Positions 23,664-32,503 are shown, numbered from the stretch's first letter. The stretch: DNA of 64,000 bases from Flagellimonas profundi (GCF_017313275.1 NZ_JAFLNM010000002.1:1-64000), one strand, 5' to 3'. Numbers and translations: made by a program. The notes: generated from the letters alone by a model not told the origin.

Positions 23664-24140
23664 TTACTCTCGAGTAATCTCTAAAATTTCAAATTTAAGG
23701 GTACCGTTCGGCACCTTGATCTCTGCCACGTCACCTACCTTTTTGCCCAACAATCCTTTTCCGATAGGAGATGTCACGGAAATCTTGCCTGTTTTCAGGT
23801 CTGCTTCGCTTTCTGCCACCAAGGTATACTTCATTTCCATTCCGTTGGCCTGGTTTTTAAGTTTTACGGTGGAAAGCACCAAGATTTTTGATGTATCCAG
23901 TTGCGATTCATCTATCAAACGGGCATTGGCCAAGGTTTCTTCCATTTTGGAAATCTTCATTTCCAAAAGGCCTTGGGCTTCTTTGGCAGCATCATATTCC
24001 GCGTTCTCGGAAAGATCGCCTTTATCCCTTGCTTCGGCAATGGCCTGAGATGCTTTGGGACGTTCCACATCTTTTAAGTGGTTCAACTCGTCCCTCAACT
24101 TCTTCAATCCTTCGGGTGTATAGTATGAAACTTTGCTCAT
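23664..24140 (-). CDS. greA: Transcription elongation factor GreA
   Basis: A 158-residue GreA, which rescues backtracked RNA polymerase by stimulating transcript cleavage. The N-terminal coiled coil (residues 1-75) carries the acidic tip in ARDKGDLSENAEYDAAKEAQG, and the C-terminal FKBP-like domain includes SPIGKGLLGKKVGDVAEIKVP. Full length and normal. Confidence 0.97.
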   Translation of the reverse strand: MSKVSYYTPEGLKKLRDELNHLKDVERPKASQAIAEARDKGDLSENAEYDAAKEAQGLLEMKISKMEETLANARLIDESQLDTSKILVLSTVKLKNQANGMEMKYTLVAESEADLKTGKISVTSPIGKGLLGKKVGDVAEIKVPNGTLKFEILEITRE

Positions 24141-24327
24141 ATCGTTAATTTTTAATGCAAAGAGGCACTGAAGAAAATCGAAAAAATTTCCCCAATGTAC
24201 TCTTCTCTACAAATACAAAAAATCCTCAACGATACCTATGACCTGCACGGTATTTTTGCGAGGATTTAACGCAAATATAGGCAAATTTTCATCAACTTTG
24301 TTCAAGAAACGTTTTCAAACATTGACC

Positions 24328-24762
24328 ATGAAGCACTTCTGGACCATTGTAATTCTGGCACTTATTTTATCCTGCAGCTCGGATACTTCGAACCGAAATC
24401 CGTATTTACAGGAAGTACGATTTCGATTTGAATTGAACCTTAACCTCCCATTGTACAATAACCTACAAAACATCGGTAATCCTGTTTATGTGGGCAACAA
24501 TGGGGTTGGTACTAGAGGTGCTTTTGTTATCAATACAGGGTCCAGTTTTATGGCATGGGAGGCCAGTTGCCCCAATCATGTTCCCAATGAATGTTCCACC
24601 ATGACAATTGATGGGCAGAATGCAGTTTGTAGTTGTGAGGGATATACCTATAATCTATTTACGGGACAACAATTGGACAGGCCCGATGATGGAAACCGAT
24701 ATTACGACCTTCTATTCTACAGGGCCACCCAGAGCGGTAATGTTGTAATTATATCCAATTAA
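24328..24762 (+). CDS. Rieske-like lipoprotein with altered cluster ligands
   Basis: A 144-residue lipoprotein; the lipobox LILSC puts the lipidated Cys at residue 16. The C-terminal half resembles a Rieske [2Fe-2S] domain, but the ligands differ: CPNH at 81-84, C89, then CSCEGYTYNLFTG at 101-113, where a true Rieske protein has CxxHG. With Glu at the usual second His and an additional Cys pair, it may bind a different cluster or zinc, or none. The frame is open from 24238, but the first 30 residues have no signal peptide, so ATG at 24328 is chosen. Confidence 0.75.
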   Translation: MKHFWTIVILALILSCSSDTSNRNPYLQEVRFRFELNLNLPLYNNLQNIGNPVYVGNNGVGTRGAFVINTGSSFMAWEASCPNHVPNECSTMTIDGQNAVCSCEGYTYNLFTGQQLDRPDDGNRYYDLLFYRATQSGNVVIISN

Positions 24763-24772
24763 TATTTTTTAA

Positions 24773-25759
24773 ATGAAGTATAGAAAACTCGGAAGAACGA
24801 GAATAGAAGTATCCGAAATCTCATTGGGCACTTGGCAAGTAGGAGGAAAATGGGGTTCCGGTTTTGACGATGGTCTAGCGGAACATATTATCAATGAGGC
24901 TATAGATGAGGGCGTAAACTTTATAGATACCGCCGATGTTTACGAAGCTGGAGCAAGTGAAGCAGCTGTAGGCCGAGTAGTAAAATCCAGGTCGGAAGAG
25001 GTTTTTGTGGCCACCAAATGTGGTAGACAGATCAATCCGCATGTGAATGAAGGGTATACGGTGGAGGTACTGCGAAAATATGTGGAGGACAGCTTAAAAA
25101 ATACTGGGCTGGATTGTTTGGATTTGATTCAACTGCACTGCCCACCTACCGATGTTTATTACAGACCCGAAATTTTTGAATTGTTCGATCGGTTAAAAGA
25201 TGAAGGCAAGATAAAGAACCTCGGGGTAAGCGTGGAAAAAGTGGAAGAAGGCTTAAAAGCAATCGAATATCCGAATGTGAACACGGTTCAAATTATATTC
25301 AACATGTTTAGGCAACGCCCTTCGGAACTGTTTTTTGAACAGGTACGGAAAAAAGATATTGGTGTAATTGTGCGAGTACCGCTGGCCAGCGGATTGCTTA
25401 CCGGAAAATTTACCCAAGACTCCACTTTTGAAAAAGATGACCATAGATTCTTTAACAGGGAAGGTGCAGCTTTTGATAAGGGCGAGACCTTTAGCGGCGT
25501 TCCTTTTGATATAGGTTTGCAAGCCGTGGATGAACTTAAAAAAGTATTCCCAAACAGAGAAAACCTTGCACCAATAGCGCTTCGTTGGATATTGGATTTC
25601 CCAGAGGTCAGTTGTATTATTCCGGGAGCATCCAAAGTAGCGCATCTAAAAAGTAATCTGGAAGCTGTGGAATTGCCATCACTCACCGAAGAAGAAAAAG
25701 CAGCTGTAAACCAAATTTATAAAAAGCACATAAAAAAGCACGTGCACCAACTTTGGTAA
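24773..25759 (+). CDS. Aldo/keto reductase
   Basis: A 328-residue NADPH-dependent aldo/keto reductase. The catalytic tetrad is visible: Asp in FIDTADVYEAG (residues 50-60), the Tyr in the same block, Lys in VATKCG near 83, and His in LIQLHCPP near 120. The C-terminal IPGASKVAHLKSNLEA binds the cofactor phosphate. Substrate unknown. Convergent with the next oxidoreductase, 4 bp apart; starts 10 bp after the lipoprotein. Confidence 0.92.
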   Translation: MKYRKLGRTRIEVSEISLGTWQVGGKWGSGFDDGLAEHIINEAIDEGVNFIDTADVYEAGASEAAVGRVVKSRSEEVFVATKCGRQINPHVNEGYTVEVLRKYVEDSLKNTGLDCLDLIQLHCPPTDVYYRPEIFELFDRLKDEGKIKNLGVSVEKVEEGLKAIEYPNVNTVQIIFNMFRQRPSELFFEQVRKKDIGVIVRVPLASGLLTGKFTQDSTFEKDDHRFFNREGAAFDKGETFSGVPFDIGLQAVDELKKVFPNRENLAPIALRWILDFPEVSCIIPGASKVAHLKSNLEAVELPSLTEEEKAAVNQIYKKHIKKHVHQLW

Positions 25760-25763
25760 AAGA

Positions 25764-26765
25764 TCATAGCGACCCCAAAATCTTATCCATTACCCAACTG
25801 GTATGTAGCCCCGTTTTTCCTGTAGATGGATGTTCCCCATTTCCCATTAAATGGTTTTTGACATTCTGCACATGAAACTCCTGAATATGCTCGGGATGTG
25901 GAATTTCAAGCACTTGATGTCCTGATGCGTTTTCAAGCTCAATGGGGGCCTCGTCCAAAACGGCAAATCGGATGCTGCCCTTGCAACCCAATATTTCAAC
26001 CTTGTCCGTTCGATGATAGGTGCCAAAATTCCAATTTCCAGTTCCTGTGACACCTCCGGTGTGCACCCAATTGGCCGAAACTGCATCAAAAGCAGAATAT
26101 AGCCCCAGTTGGTTGGCCGCAAAACCTTTCGCCTCAACTATATCGCCTAAAAGAAAGTTGAACAGGTCCAATCCATGACTGGCCAAATCATCAAAATAAC
26201 CCCCTTTGGCAATAGCTGCATCGGTGCGCCAACTGTATTGTTTGCTCAAATCGATTTCGTTTGGAGCCTTGGTCTTTTGCCAATGTATATGCCTAACCTC
26301 GCCTATCCGACCATCATCCAGCCATTGCTTTATTTGTAAAAAACGGGGCAAAGAACGACGGTAGTATGCGACAAACAATGGGATTCCCTTTGCTTCAAAT
26401 GCTTCATAAATGGCCAAACTGTCTACATAGTTGGGCGCCATTGGCTTTTCCACACAGCAAGGTTTTCCGGCTGCTGCTACCTTTAGTGCATAAAATTTAT
26501 GGGTATCTGGCGGTGTTGCTATGTAAACGGCATCAATATTGGGATTATTGATTACCTCATCCGCATTGGTAGTCCATTCCGGTATATGGTGCCTTTTGGC
26601 ATAATCCTCCGCCTTTTCGGAGCTGCGTCGCATTATCATATCCACATGGAATCCGAAATTGTTCTTGTATGCAGGCACACTCTTTTTTTCAGCTACGCTG
26701 CCACAACCGATTACACCCCACCGGAGGGGTTGCTCTTCAGAAAAATGAAAACGGGATTCTGCCAT
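25764..26765 (-). CDS. Gfo/Idh/MocA family oxidoreductase
   Basis: A 333-residue NAD(P)-dependent sugar or inositol-type dehydrogenase. N-terminal Rossmann motif WGVIGCGSVAEKK (residues 16-28), the family lysine in CVEKPMAPN near 97, and a C-terminal alpha/beta domain with DDLASHGLDLFNFLLG carrying catalytic Asp/His. Substrate unknown. It lies downstream of the thiamine-type receptor gene but 99 bp away; co-transcription is possible. Confidence 0.92.
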   Translation of the reverse strand: MAESRFHFSEEQPLRWGVIGCGSVAEKKSVPAYKNNFGFHVDMIMRRSSEKAEDYAKRHHIPEWTTNADEVINNPNIDAVYIATPPDTHKFYALKVAAAGKPCCVEKPMAPNYVDSLAIYEAFEAKGIPLFVAYYRRSLPRFLQIKQWLDDGRIGEVRHIHWQKTKAPNEIDLSKQYSWRTDAAIAKGGYFDDLASHGLDLFNFLLGDIVEAKGFAANQLGLYSAFDAVSANWVHTGGVTGTGNWNFGTYHRTDKVEILGCKGSIRFAVLDEAPIELENASGHQVLEIPHPEHIQEFHVQNVKNHLMGNGEHPSTGKTGLHTSWVMDKILGSL

Positions 26766-26864
26766 TGTGATAAATGTACAGAATCCCGTTAAAAGTTATT
26801 GGCCAAAAATACAGTTCCCTATGCAAAACCCTTCTAGGTTTTCCTCGAACTGATGCTTTTTCCT

Positions 26865-29114
26865 TTAAAAATTAACTGTTGCTCCCAACAAGAAGTTGAT
26901 TCCTGCTTGAGGATAATATCCGGTACCTTCAATAGTTGTGATGGTTCCCGGATTTGACCAATTGTCATCATAGGTATAAAAATATCCATTAGAAACAATG
27001 TCGGCGTTAAAAATGTTGTTCACCAAACCAGATAGTACTATACTTTTTACAAATGAATTGGTGTTGATGGTGTACTGCACATTGAAATCCGTTTGTGTGT
27101 AGCTGTCCAAAACAGAGGTCTCGGAATCGATGTTTCCCATATATTGCTTGCCAACAAATTTTGACAGCAATGAGACTTGAAAGTTCTCCTTGGGCATATA
27201 AGAAATAACATTGCCCGCAATCAGTTGCGGTGAATAGGCAATATGTGTATTCCCCAAATTTTGAAGTTCTCCATCACGCTCAAAAAAGAAATCAATATTT
27301 CTGTTATCGCTCAAGGCAATGTTAGGCCTCCATTGGAACGAATTGGATATGTTCACATTAGCCTCGATTTCCAGACCCAAGCGATAACTGTCGCCCACAT
27401 TGGACCTTAAAGGGGCACCCACATCGTTTAATTCCCCTGTCAGCACCAATTGATCTTTATAGCGCATGTAGTACACATTGGTGTTCAATTGAAAACTTGG
27501 TGAAACATATCTCCAACCCAACTCAAAATCGTTGAGTTTTTCCGGTTTTGGGCTTCCGCTCTCATAATCGTTGCGATTAGGCTCGCGATTGGCCCTTGCA
27601 TAAGAGAAATAAAAATTGTTGTTACGGTTCAAATCGAAGGTAATACCGGCCTTTGGATTAAAAAAGTTGAACGAATCATCTACCAGTCCCGTGTCATCGC
27701 CATTGGCCTGGTAAGTAACCCCACGATATTGCACATCCCCGAACAAAGACCACTGATCCGTTAACTTAAAGTTGGCCTTGGTATACATGTTGAAATCCGT
27801 TTTGGTGGAAGTATCATCGTAATACCTGTCCCTGATTTCGCTGTTGCCGGCATACTCGGCCCAAATGATTTCACCAAAGTGATCTCCCTTGTACTCGTTA
27901 TAACCACCTCCTAAAATCAGTTCCAGGTTGTCACTGTTGTAGGTTGCTGAAAAAATGGTTCCGTAAAAATCATTGTCCAACCATCGGCGACGTATCAAAT
28001 CCGTGGTTTCCACGAAATCACCGTTTACCGTAATGGGTTCCAAACCATAGGTGGCAAAATCATCATCTTCCCTATATTGCTCAAAAAAGCCCCGACCTCG
28101 GGTGTAGTGCACTGCCAAATGGGTATCCCAAGCAGGGTTCCAAGTTTCATACCAATGCAGTTGAAAATGGTCTTGCTTGTAGTTGTCGACTTCGTTGTTG
28201 TAAAATTGTGTATTACCGTTATCATCGGTATAGGCCCCTGCCGAATTATAGGTGCGGTCGTTTTCCAATTGATCTGCTGTAATACCGTTCCACGCTTGAT
28301 AGGTGATCTCGTGTCCTCCAAAAAGCAAAGCTTTAACCAAAGTGTTGTCATCATTATAAACACCTTGAAGAAAATAGCCGTCCAATTCTGAAGATGCCCT
28401 GTCCACATAACCATCGGAAGTTACCCGCGACAATCGCCCGGAAAACTCAAAATGGTCGTTCAACAAGCCAGTACTGAACTTTATATTGTTCCGTAACGTA
28501 TTAAAACTGCCCACCGAAGACGAAATTGTGGCATAAGCCTCTTCTGAAAAGGCATCCGTTAGCATGTTTAAACTTGCCCCGAAGGCTCCTGCCCCATTAG
28601 TGGAAGTACCCACCCCACGCTGTAACTGCAAACTTTGTGTAGAGGAGGCAAAATCGGGCATGTTCACCCAAAAGGTTCCCTGCGATTCGGCATCGTTGTA
28701 AGGCACACCATTAATGGTCACATTTACCCTTGTGGCGTCGCTACCACGAACCCGAATACTCGTGTAGCCCACTCCTGCACCGGCATCTGAAGTGGTTACT
28801 ACAGCTGGCATAAAATTCATTAGAATGGGTATATCTTGCCCTAGGTTACGTGGTGCCAGTTCCACCTTGTCCAAATCGGAAAAAGTAATCGGAAAATCCT
28901 TGGTCACCCTAACGGCCTGCACCAACACTTCATCAAGCACCACTTTTTCGCCTTCAAGGCTGTCAATGGGTTCTTCTTGTGCGCTGGTAGTCAATGCCAC
29001 GCCCAACAGCGCCATTGTTGTGCATAAGGTTTTAATGTAATTCCGATGGTTGTTTTGCGTCGGTCGCAATAAGCCAGAAAAGGCTCTTTTTTGAATAATT
29101 GAATAGAGTTTCAT
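26865..29114 (-). CDS. TonB-dependent outer membrane receptor under a TPP riboswitch
   Basis: A 749-residue TonB-dependent receptor. Signal peptide to about residue 45 (ALTTSAQEE), TonB box-like region VVLDEVLVQAVRV, plug domain with RVRGSDATRVNVTINGVP, and a 22-strand barrel ending in a terminal Phe (LLGATVNF). A TPP riboswitch lies 90 bp upstream on the same strand, so the likely substrate is thiamine or a phosphate ester. This matches the OMR1 thi-box-controlled receptors predicted in Bacteroidota by comparative genomics. No carboxypeptidase-like N-domain as in SusC proteins. Confidence 0.9.
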   Translation of the reverse strand: MKLYSIIQKRAFSGLLRPTQNNHRNYIKTLCTTMALLGVALTTSAQEEPIDSLEGEKVVLDEVLVQAVRVTKDFPITFSDLDKVELAPRNLGQDIPILMNFMPAVVTTSDAGAGVGYTSIRVRGSDATRVNVTINGVPYNDAESQGTFWVNMPDFASSTQSLQLQRGVGTSTNGAGAFGASLNMLTDAFSEEAYATISSSVGSFNTLRNNIKFSTGLLNDHFEFSGRLSRVTSDGYVDRASSELDGYFLQGVYNDDNTLVKALLFGGHEITYQAWNGITADQLENDRTYNSAGAYTDDNGNTQFYNNEVDNYKQDHFQLHWYETWNPAWDTHLAVHYTRGRGFFEQYREDDDFATYGLEPITVNGDFVETTDLIRRRWLDNDFYGTIFSATYNSDNLELILGGGYNEYKGDHFGEIIWAEYAGNSEIRDRYYDDTSTKTDFNMYTKANFKLTDQWSLFGDVQYRGVTYQANGDDTGLVDDSFNFFNPKAGITFDLNRNNNFYFSYARANREPNRNDYESGSPKPEKLNDFELGWRYVSPSFQLNTNVYYMRYKDQLVLTGELNDVGAPLRSNVGDSYRLGLEIEANVNISNSFQWRPNIALSDNRNIDFFFERDGELQNLGNTHIAYSPQLIAGNVISYMPKENFQVSLLSKFVGKQYMGNIDSETSVLDSYTQTDFNVQYTINTNSFVKSIVLSGLVNNIFNADIVSNGYFYTYDDNWSNPGTITTIEGTGYYPQAGINFLLGATVNF

Positions 29115-29204
29115 CCGTAAAAAGGTTACGAATAAAAGGGGTCATTATTCTTTGTTAGTAATTGATTGTTGTTTCTAAAAGAAACATAGAAATTCCAAGA
29201 TGCG

Positions 29205-29290
29205 GCTTGCGCATTCCCTTGGCAGCATTACCCGCCCAGGTTCATTGGGTATAATCTCAGCCTTTTTGGTAAAAAGCACCCCTTTGAGAT
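29205..29290 (-). ncRNA. TPP riboswitch (thi box)
   Basis: On the minus strand the conserved blocks appear in order: AAGGGGTGC (29284-29276), GGCTGAGA (about 29262-29255), TACCC with GAACCTG (about 29250-29237), GGGTAATGC (29233-29225) and AAGGGAATGCGC (29220-29209). This is the THI element that binds thiamine pyrophosphate. A -7 box TACATTTG at 29302-29295 puts the transcription start next to the aptamer. Downstream, ATGCG and CGCAT (29214-29200) could form the expression-platform hairpin. Confidence 0.93.
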
Positions 29291-29294
29291 ACGA

Positions 29295-29302
29295 CAAATG
29301 TA
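29295..29302 (-). promoter_or_regulatory. -7 element for the TPP riboswitch transcript
   Basis: TACATTTG on the minus strand matches TAnnTTTG; the predicted start, about 29290, coincides with the aptamer 5' end. The -33 element is weak. Confidence 0.5.
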
Positions 29303-29343
29303 AGGTGCGCTAATTGATTTTCATAAAAAAATACACTAAAAAA

Positions 29344-29366
29344 AGAAAGGCTGCCGAAGCAGCCCT
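29344..29366 (-). terminator. Intrinsic terminator after the small ORF
   Basis: On the minus strand GGCTGC-TTCG-GCAGCC with the very stable TTCG loop is followed by TTTCTTTTTTT. It ends a transcript that comes from about 29570 and insulates the riboswitch. Confidence 0.85.
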
Positions 29367-29445
29367 TCATTATTGCCAATAAATGGTCACAAGGAAAAAA
29401 GACCATGGTACAGATTGGCAGAAATGGATAATACGTGGTTAGTGT

Positions 29446-29571
29446 TTACATAGCATCATCCTGATTTTTTATATTCTTGTTCCTATTTCTGTTTCTCAAG
29501 TATGATATTAAAATATAAAGTGCCAATACCAACGATAACAGATTGAAAAACAGGACTATTTTATAAAACAT
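29446..29571 (-). CDS. Putative 41-residue membrane protein
   Basis: A short frame from ATG (29571) to TAA. Residues 4-24 (KIVLFFNLLSLVLALYILIS) form one transmembrane helix, followed by a basic Arg/Asn/Lys tail (YLRNRNRNKNIKN) and an acidic end QDDAM. It lies in a 465 bp gap between two terminators on the same strand and its transcript would end in the strong terminator at 29366-29344. Coding is supported by composition only. It could instead be part of a non-coding RNA. Confidence 0.45.
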   Translation of the reverse strand: MFYKIVLFFNLLSLVLALYILISYLRNRNRNKNIKNQDDAM

Positions 29572-29764
29572 ATATATGCTGTTGCCTATCGTTTTCGGAC
29601 CTTATGAAAAGAAAGCCGTACAAAATGCACGGCCTCTTACCAAATCAACCAACCTAGTTGAGACAACCCGCAAGGATCATCAAAATTTAATCATGTCATC
29701 GAAAACAATTCCGAATATACTTGTAAGACACACTTTTTATTAACAGGTCACATTTGGCAATAAA

Positions 29765-29788
29765 AAAACCCACTTAAGGAAGTGGGTT
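29765..29788 (-). terminator. Intrinsic terminator of the DUF4301 operon
   Basis: AACCCACTT-CCTT-AAGTGGGTT on the minus strand followed by a T-tract, 22 bp after the DUF4301 stop. Confidence 0.85.
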
Positions 29789-29809
29789 CAATTTATTGTT
29801 TCTTGGTTT

Positions 29810-31345
29810 TTACGCTTGATGCGTTGGTTTTAAAAGGTCGTTAACCGTTTTTACGGGGTTAAAGGTGACCAAGGGCACTTCCACAAAAATGGTATTCCAA
29901 AAAGCCATGGCACCGTTCCACAAACCTGGCAGCTCCAATGCTTTCAGTTCCTTTCCTTCTTTGGTTTTCCCAGTGATGAAACCTTGCTTAGGATCTACAT
30001 AATCCAAAAGATTGAACTTTTCCCCTTTGTGGTTTCGAACCCCACATACCAAGTCTACAGGATTGAAATGTGTCGCATTTTGCATAATTGCAGCTTGTTC
30101 TTTATTGTCCATATCAATCTGTGCGGACTCAATTATTTGAAGGGAAATGTTGCCATCTGCATCTTTGATCCAAAAAGGACCTCCTCCGGGCTCTCCTTCG
30201 TTCTTTACCATGCCACAAATGCGAATGGGCCTGTTAATGCTGTCCTTCAAAACCGATTTTTGCTCATCTACACTTAAATCATCGTAATTATTGGGCATGC
30301 GCACATTGAGGTCTTTTTCTAAAAATGCCTTTATCTCATCAGCCTTTTCTATAGACACATCGCTTTCTAAAAGCTTGGCATATGCAAAGGCTTTATCCTG
30401 GACTTTTTTAAGAACGCCCGCCAACATTTTTTTACTGTTGGACACGGTCTCCAAATTTTTATCGATTACCACATTGTCTATATTCTTGATGAAGATGATA
30501 TCAGCATCCTGATCGTTCAGGTTTTCAATCAGCGCCCCATGTCCTCCGGGACGGAACAAAATGGAACCATCGCTGTTTTTGAAGGGCTTGTTGTCCATAT
30601 CCACCGCAATGGTATCGGTGGAAGGTTTTTGATTGGAGTAAGATATGTCGAACTTGGTATCTGTTTTCTTCGATACTTTTGGACCTACCAATGCTTCTTC
30701 TTTGGCAAACATCTCATCGTGCTGTTCCGATACGGTAAAATGAAGATTGGCTTTACCCTTTGTTTTGGCATAGAGAGCTGCTTCTTTTAAATGTTCCTCG
30801 AACGGGGTTGCCGTACCTGTATCATATTTATGGAATGGCAAAAGGCCTTTGGGATAAAATCCGTAGTTAAGACCGCTCTCCATCAACATTTCCTTTACAA
30901 AAAGATAGGCTTCTTCATCCTTGCTGGAGGCTTTGCCCTCTATTCTGGACATGATCAAATCATAAAAGGGAAAATCGGAAAGATTTTCAGTAAACTTTTT
31001 CGCATCGGTATCACCCGTGCGTTCTAGGTATTCGGATAGTTTTTCTTTTGATGGGTCATAGCTGTCCAGGAAATTGAACATCGCCTTGAACATCCTGGAT
31101 GCCGCACCCGAAGCGGGCACAAACTTCAATAATTCAAGGTTTCCCCTATGGTCCTCAAAATATTGGAGAAGATCCAGCTGCTCCTTTTCGGAGAACCGAA
31201 GTATACCATTGCCTACCACCGCGGCCTGTGAAAGGGTTACAAAAGGGATACCTTCTTTGAATGTTTGTATTTGATTTTCTACTTTTTCTTTTGAAATTCC
31301 TTTGGAATCCAGTTGTTCCAAGTCTTTAGGACTTAATTCGATCAT
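29810..31345 (-). CDS. DUF4301 protein, candidate nucleotidyltransferase-like enzyme
   Basis: A 511-residue DUF4301 protein, cytosolic, of unknown function. Several blocks resemble UDP-sugar pyrophosphorylases in order and spacing: KFVPASGAASRMFKAMF (residues 74-90, like the LAGGxGTRLG loop), YPKGLLPFHKY (164-174), FTVSEQHDEMF (203-213), RPGGHGALIENL (265-276, like PDGNGGLYRAL) and FIKNIDNVV (285-293, like the YVFVYNVDNxL strand). This suggests a GT-A type nucleotidyltransferase fold, which is my inference. It overlaps the upstream NadR-like kinase gene by 20 bp and ends the cluster. Confidence 0.85.
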   Translation of the reverse strand: MIELSPKDLEQLDSKGISKEKVENQIQTFKEGIPFVTLSQAAVVGNGILRFSEKEQLDLLQYFEDHRGNLELLKFVPASGAASRMFKAMFNFLDSYDPSKEKLSEYLERTGDTDAKKFTENLSDFPFYDLIMSRIEGKASSKDEEAYLFVKEMLMESGLNYGFYPKGLLPFHKYDTGTATPFEEHLKEAALYAKTKGKANLHFTVSEQHDEMFAKEEALVGPKVSKKTDTKFDISYSNQKPSTDTIAVDMDNKPFKNSDGSILFRPGGHGALIENLNDQDADIIFIKNIDNVVIDKNLETVSNSKKMLAGVLKKVQDKAFAYAKLLESDVSIEKADEIKAFLEKDLNVRMPNNYDDLSVDEQKSVLKDSINRPIRICGMVKNEGEPGGGPFWIKDADGNISLQIIESAQIDMDNKEQAAIMQNATHFNPVDLVCGVRNHKGEKFNLLDYVDPKQGFITGKTKEGKELKALELPGLWNGAMAFWNTIFVEVPLVTFNPVKTVNDLLKPTHQA

Positions 31346-31907
31346 GTTTTTGGAGAAGTTTATCTATGTGTTCTATTGCTGTGGAAAGCCTTGACGCTTT
31401 ATCCCCCCTTAAATTAATGAATTTCCTGTTATTTTTCTCCAATGCATCCTTGAAATGCGCAAACATTCGTTCTCTTTCGTCTGGTTTGTCGCGTAAATCG
31501 TCCGCGACCCAAGGCGTATCAATATAAGTTAAGAAGTATAGATCGTAGGTGTTTTGCAGGGCATATTTTTCTATAAGTGGGTCACAGGTGCTGTCGTAAT
31601 ATGCTTCGGAGTACACCTTGGTCTCCAAAAGATCGGTGTCGCAGATAAGCACTTTATTGGCTTTTTTTGCCAATTGGTTCTCCAACCGCATTTGTCCATA
31701 AGCAATGGGCAACAAATCGTTCGGCTCACAGGTTTTTTGCTCCCTATCCCATTTATCCTGAAGGTATTCTCGGGCATATTCGGGTACCCATTCGGTCCGG
31801 TAATGTTCCGCCAATTGTTTGGACAATGTTGTCTTGCCAGTTGATTCTGGTCCAAAAAGGACAACTTTTATGAGGTTTGTGGGCTGTTGGCCAAGTTTTT
31901 CTTCCAT
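31326..31907 (-). CDS. NadR-like P-loop kinase/ATPase
   Basis: A 193-residue P-loop protein like the C-terminal kinase domain of NadR (nicotinamide riboside kinase). Walker A is FGPESTGKTTLSKQLA near residues 17-32; VPEYAREYL and VLICDTDLLETKVYSE carry the acidic residues expected for substrate binding; DLRDKPDERERMF is a lid-type segment. It has no adenylyltransferase or HTH part. The frame is open to 31970, but ATG at 31907 starts the conserved part. It overlaps the PnuC-like gene by 40 bp. In this context it may phosphorylate thiamine in place of nicotinamide riboside. Confidence 0.85.
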   Translation of the reverse strand: MEEKLGQQPTNLIKVVLFGPESTGKTTLSKQLAEHYRTEWVPEYAREYLQDKWDREQKTCEPNDLLPIAYGQMRLENQLAKKANKVLICDTDLLETKVYSEAYYDSTCDPLIEKYALQNTYDLYFLTYIDTPWVADDLRDKPDERERMFAHFKDALEKNNRKFINLRGDKASRLSTAIEHIDKLLQKHDRIKS

Positions 31908-32503
31908 GCTAGATATCCCTGTATAGCTAGAACAGTAAAAATGAGGTATTGTAAAGAGAACATTCCCCATCCTCTATAGGCATACAAAGGTACGGTTATT
32001 AAATCACCCAAAATCCAAAGGGTCCAGTTTTCCAATTTTTTATTGGCCATATACCACATCGCCGTAAAGAAAACGCCCGAAGTAAAAATATCCACATAAT
32101 TGGTAGGACCGATTTCTGCACCAAATGCTTTGTAAACCCCGTAGGTAACCAACATGGTAAGCAGGAAAAAGCCAAGACCCACCCATTTTTCCTTGGTACT
32201 GGTTCTTGAAACATGGACTATATGCTCCCTATTGTCTTTTCTTCTGGCCCAATTCCACCATCCGTAAATACTCATGATGGAATAGTAGAAGTTCATCATC
32301 ATATCGCCGTAAAGGCGGTCCACAAGAAATATATAGGTGGTTATCACCGTAGCGACCAAACCTGTGGGATATACTAAAATATCTTCCCTTTTGGCGTATA
32401 CTACACTGGCTATCCCGAAGAAGAAAGCCGTGGCCTCAAGAATGATCAGGGATAGTTCCCGGTCTTCGTAGGGACCGAGAAAAAAATCAAAAATGGGGTT
32501 CAT
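31868..32503 (-). CDS. PnuC family vitamin transporter (PnuT candidate)
   Basis: A 211-residue inner membrane protein of the PnuC family, seven predicted helices, with the family motif SIYGWWNWARR near residues 78-88 and LGDLITVPLYAYRG near 167-180. PnuC members carry nicotinamide riboside (PnuC), riboflavin (PnuX) or thiamine (PnuT) by facilitated diffusion with trapping by phosphorylation. The DUF77 thiamine-binding gene (17 bp overlap) and the nearby TPP-controlled receptor point to thiamine; the adjacent NadR-like kinase would also fit nicotinamide riboside. Confidence 0.88.
   Translation of the reverse strand: MNPIFDFFLGPYEDRELSLIILEATAFFFGIASVVYAKREDILVYPTGLVATVITTYIFLVDRLYGDMMMNFYYSIMSIYGWWNWARRKDNREHIVHVSRTSTKEKWVGLGFFLLTMLVTYGVYKAFGAEIGPTNYVDIFTSGVFFTAMWYMANKKLENWTLWILGDLITVPLYAYRGWGMFSLQYLIFTVLAIQGYLAWKKNLANSPQTS

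Noticed and set aside
24238-24327. N-terminal extension of the Rieske-like lipoprotein
   Set aside because: The extra 30 residues would block the lipoprotein signal; the ATG at 24328 gives a proper lipobox.
29611-29630. GCCGT-ACAAAATGC-ACGGC hairpin
   Set aside because: Short stem without a T-tract on either strand; too weak to call a terminator or regulatory RNA.
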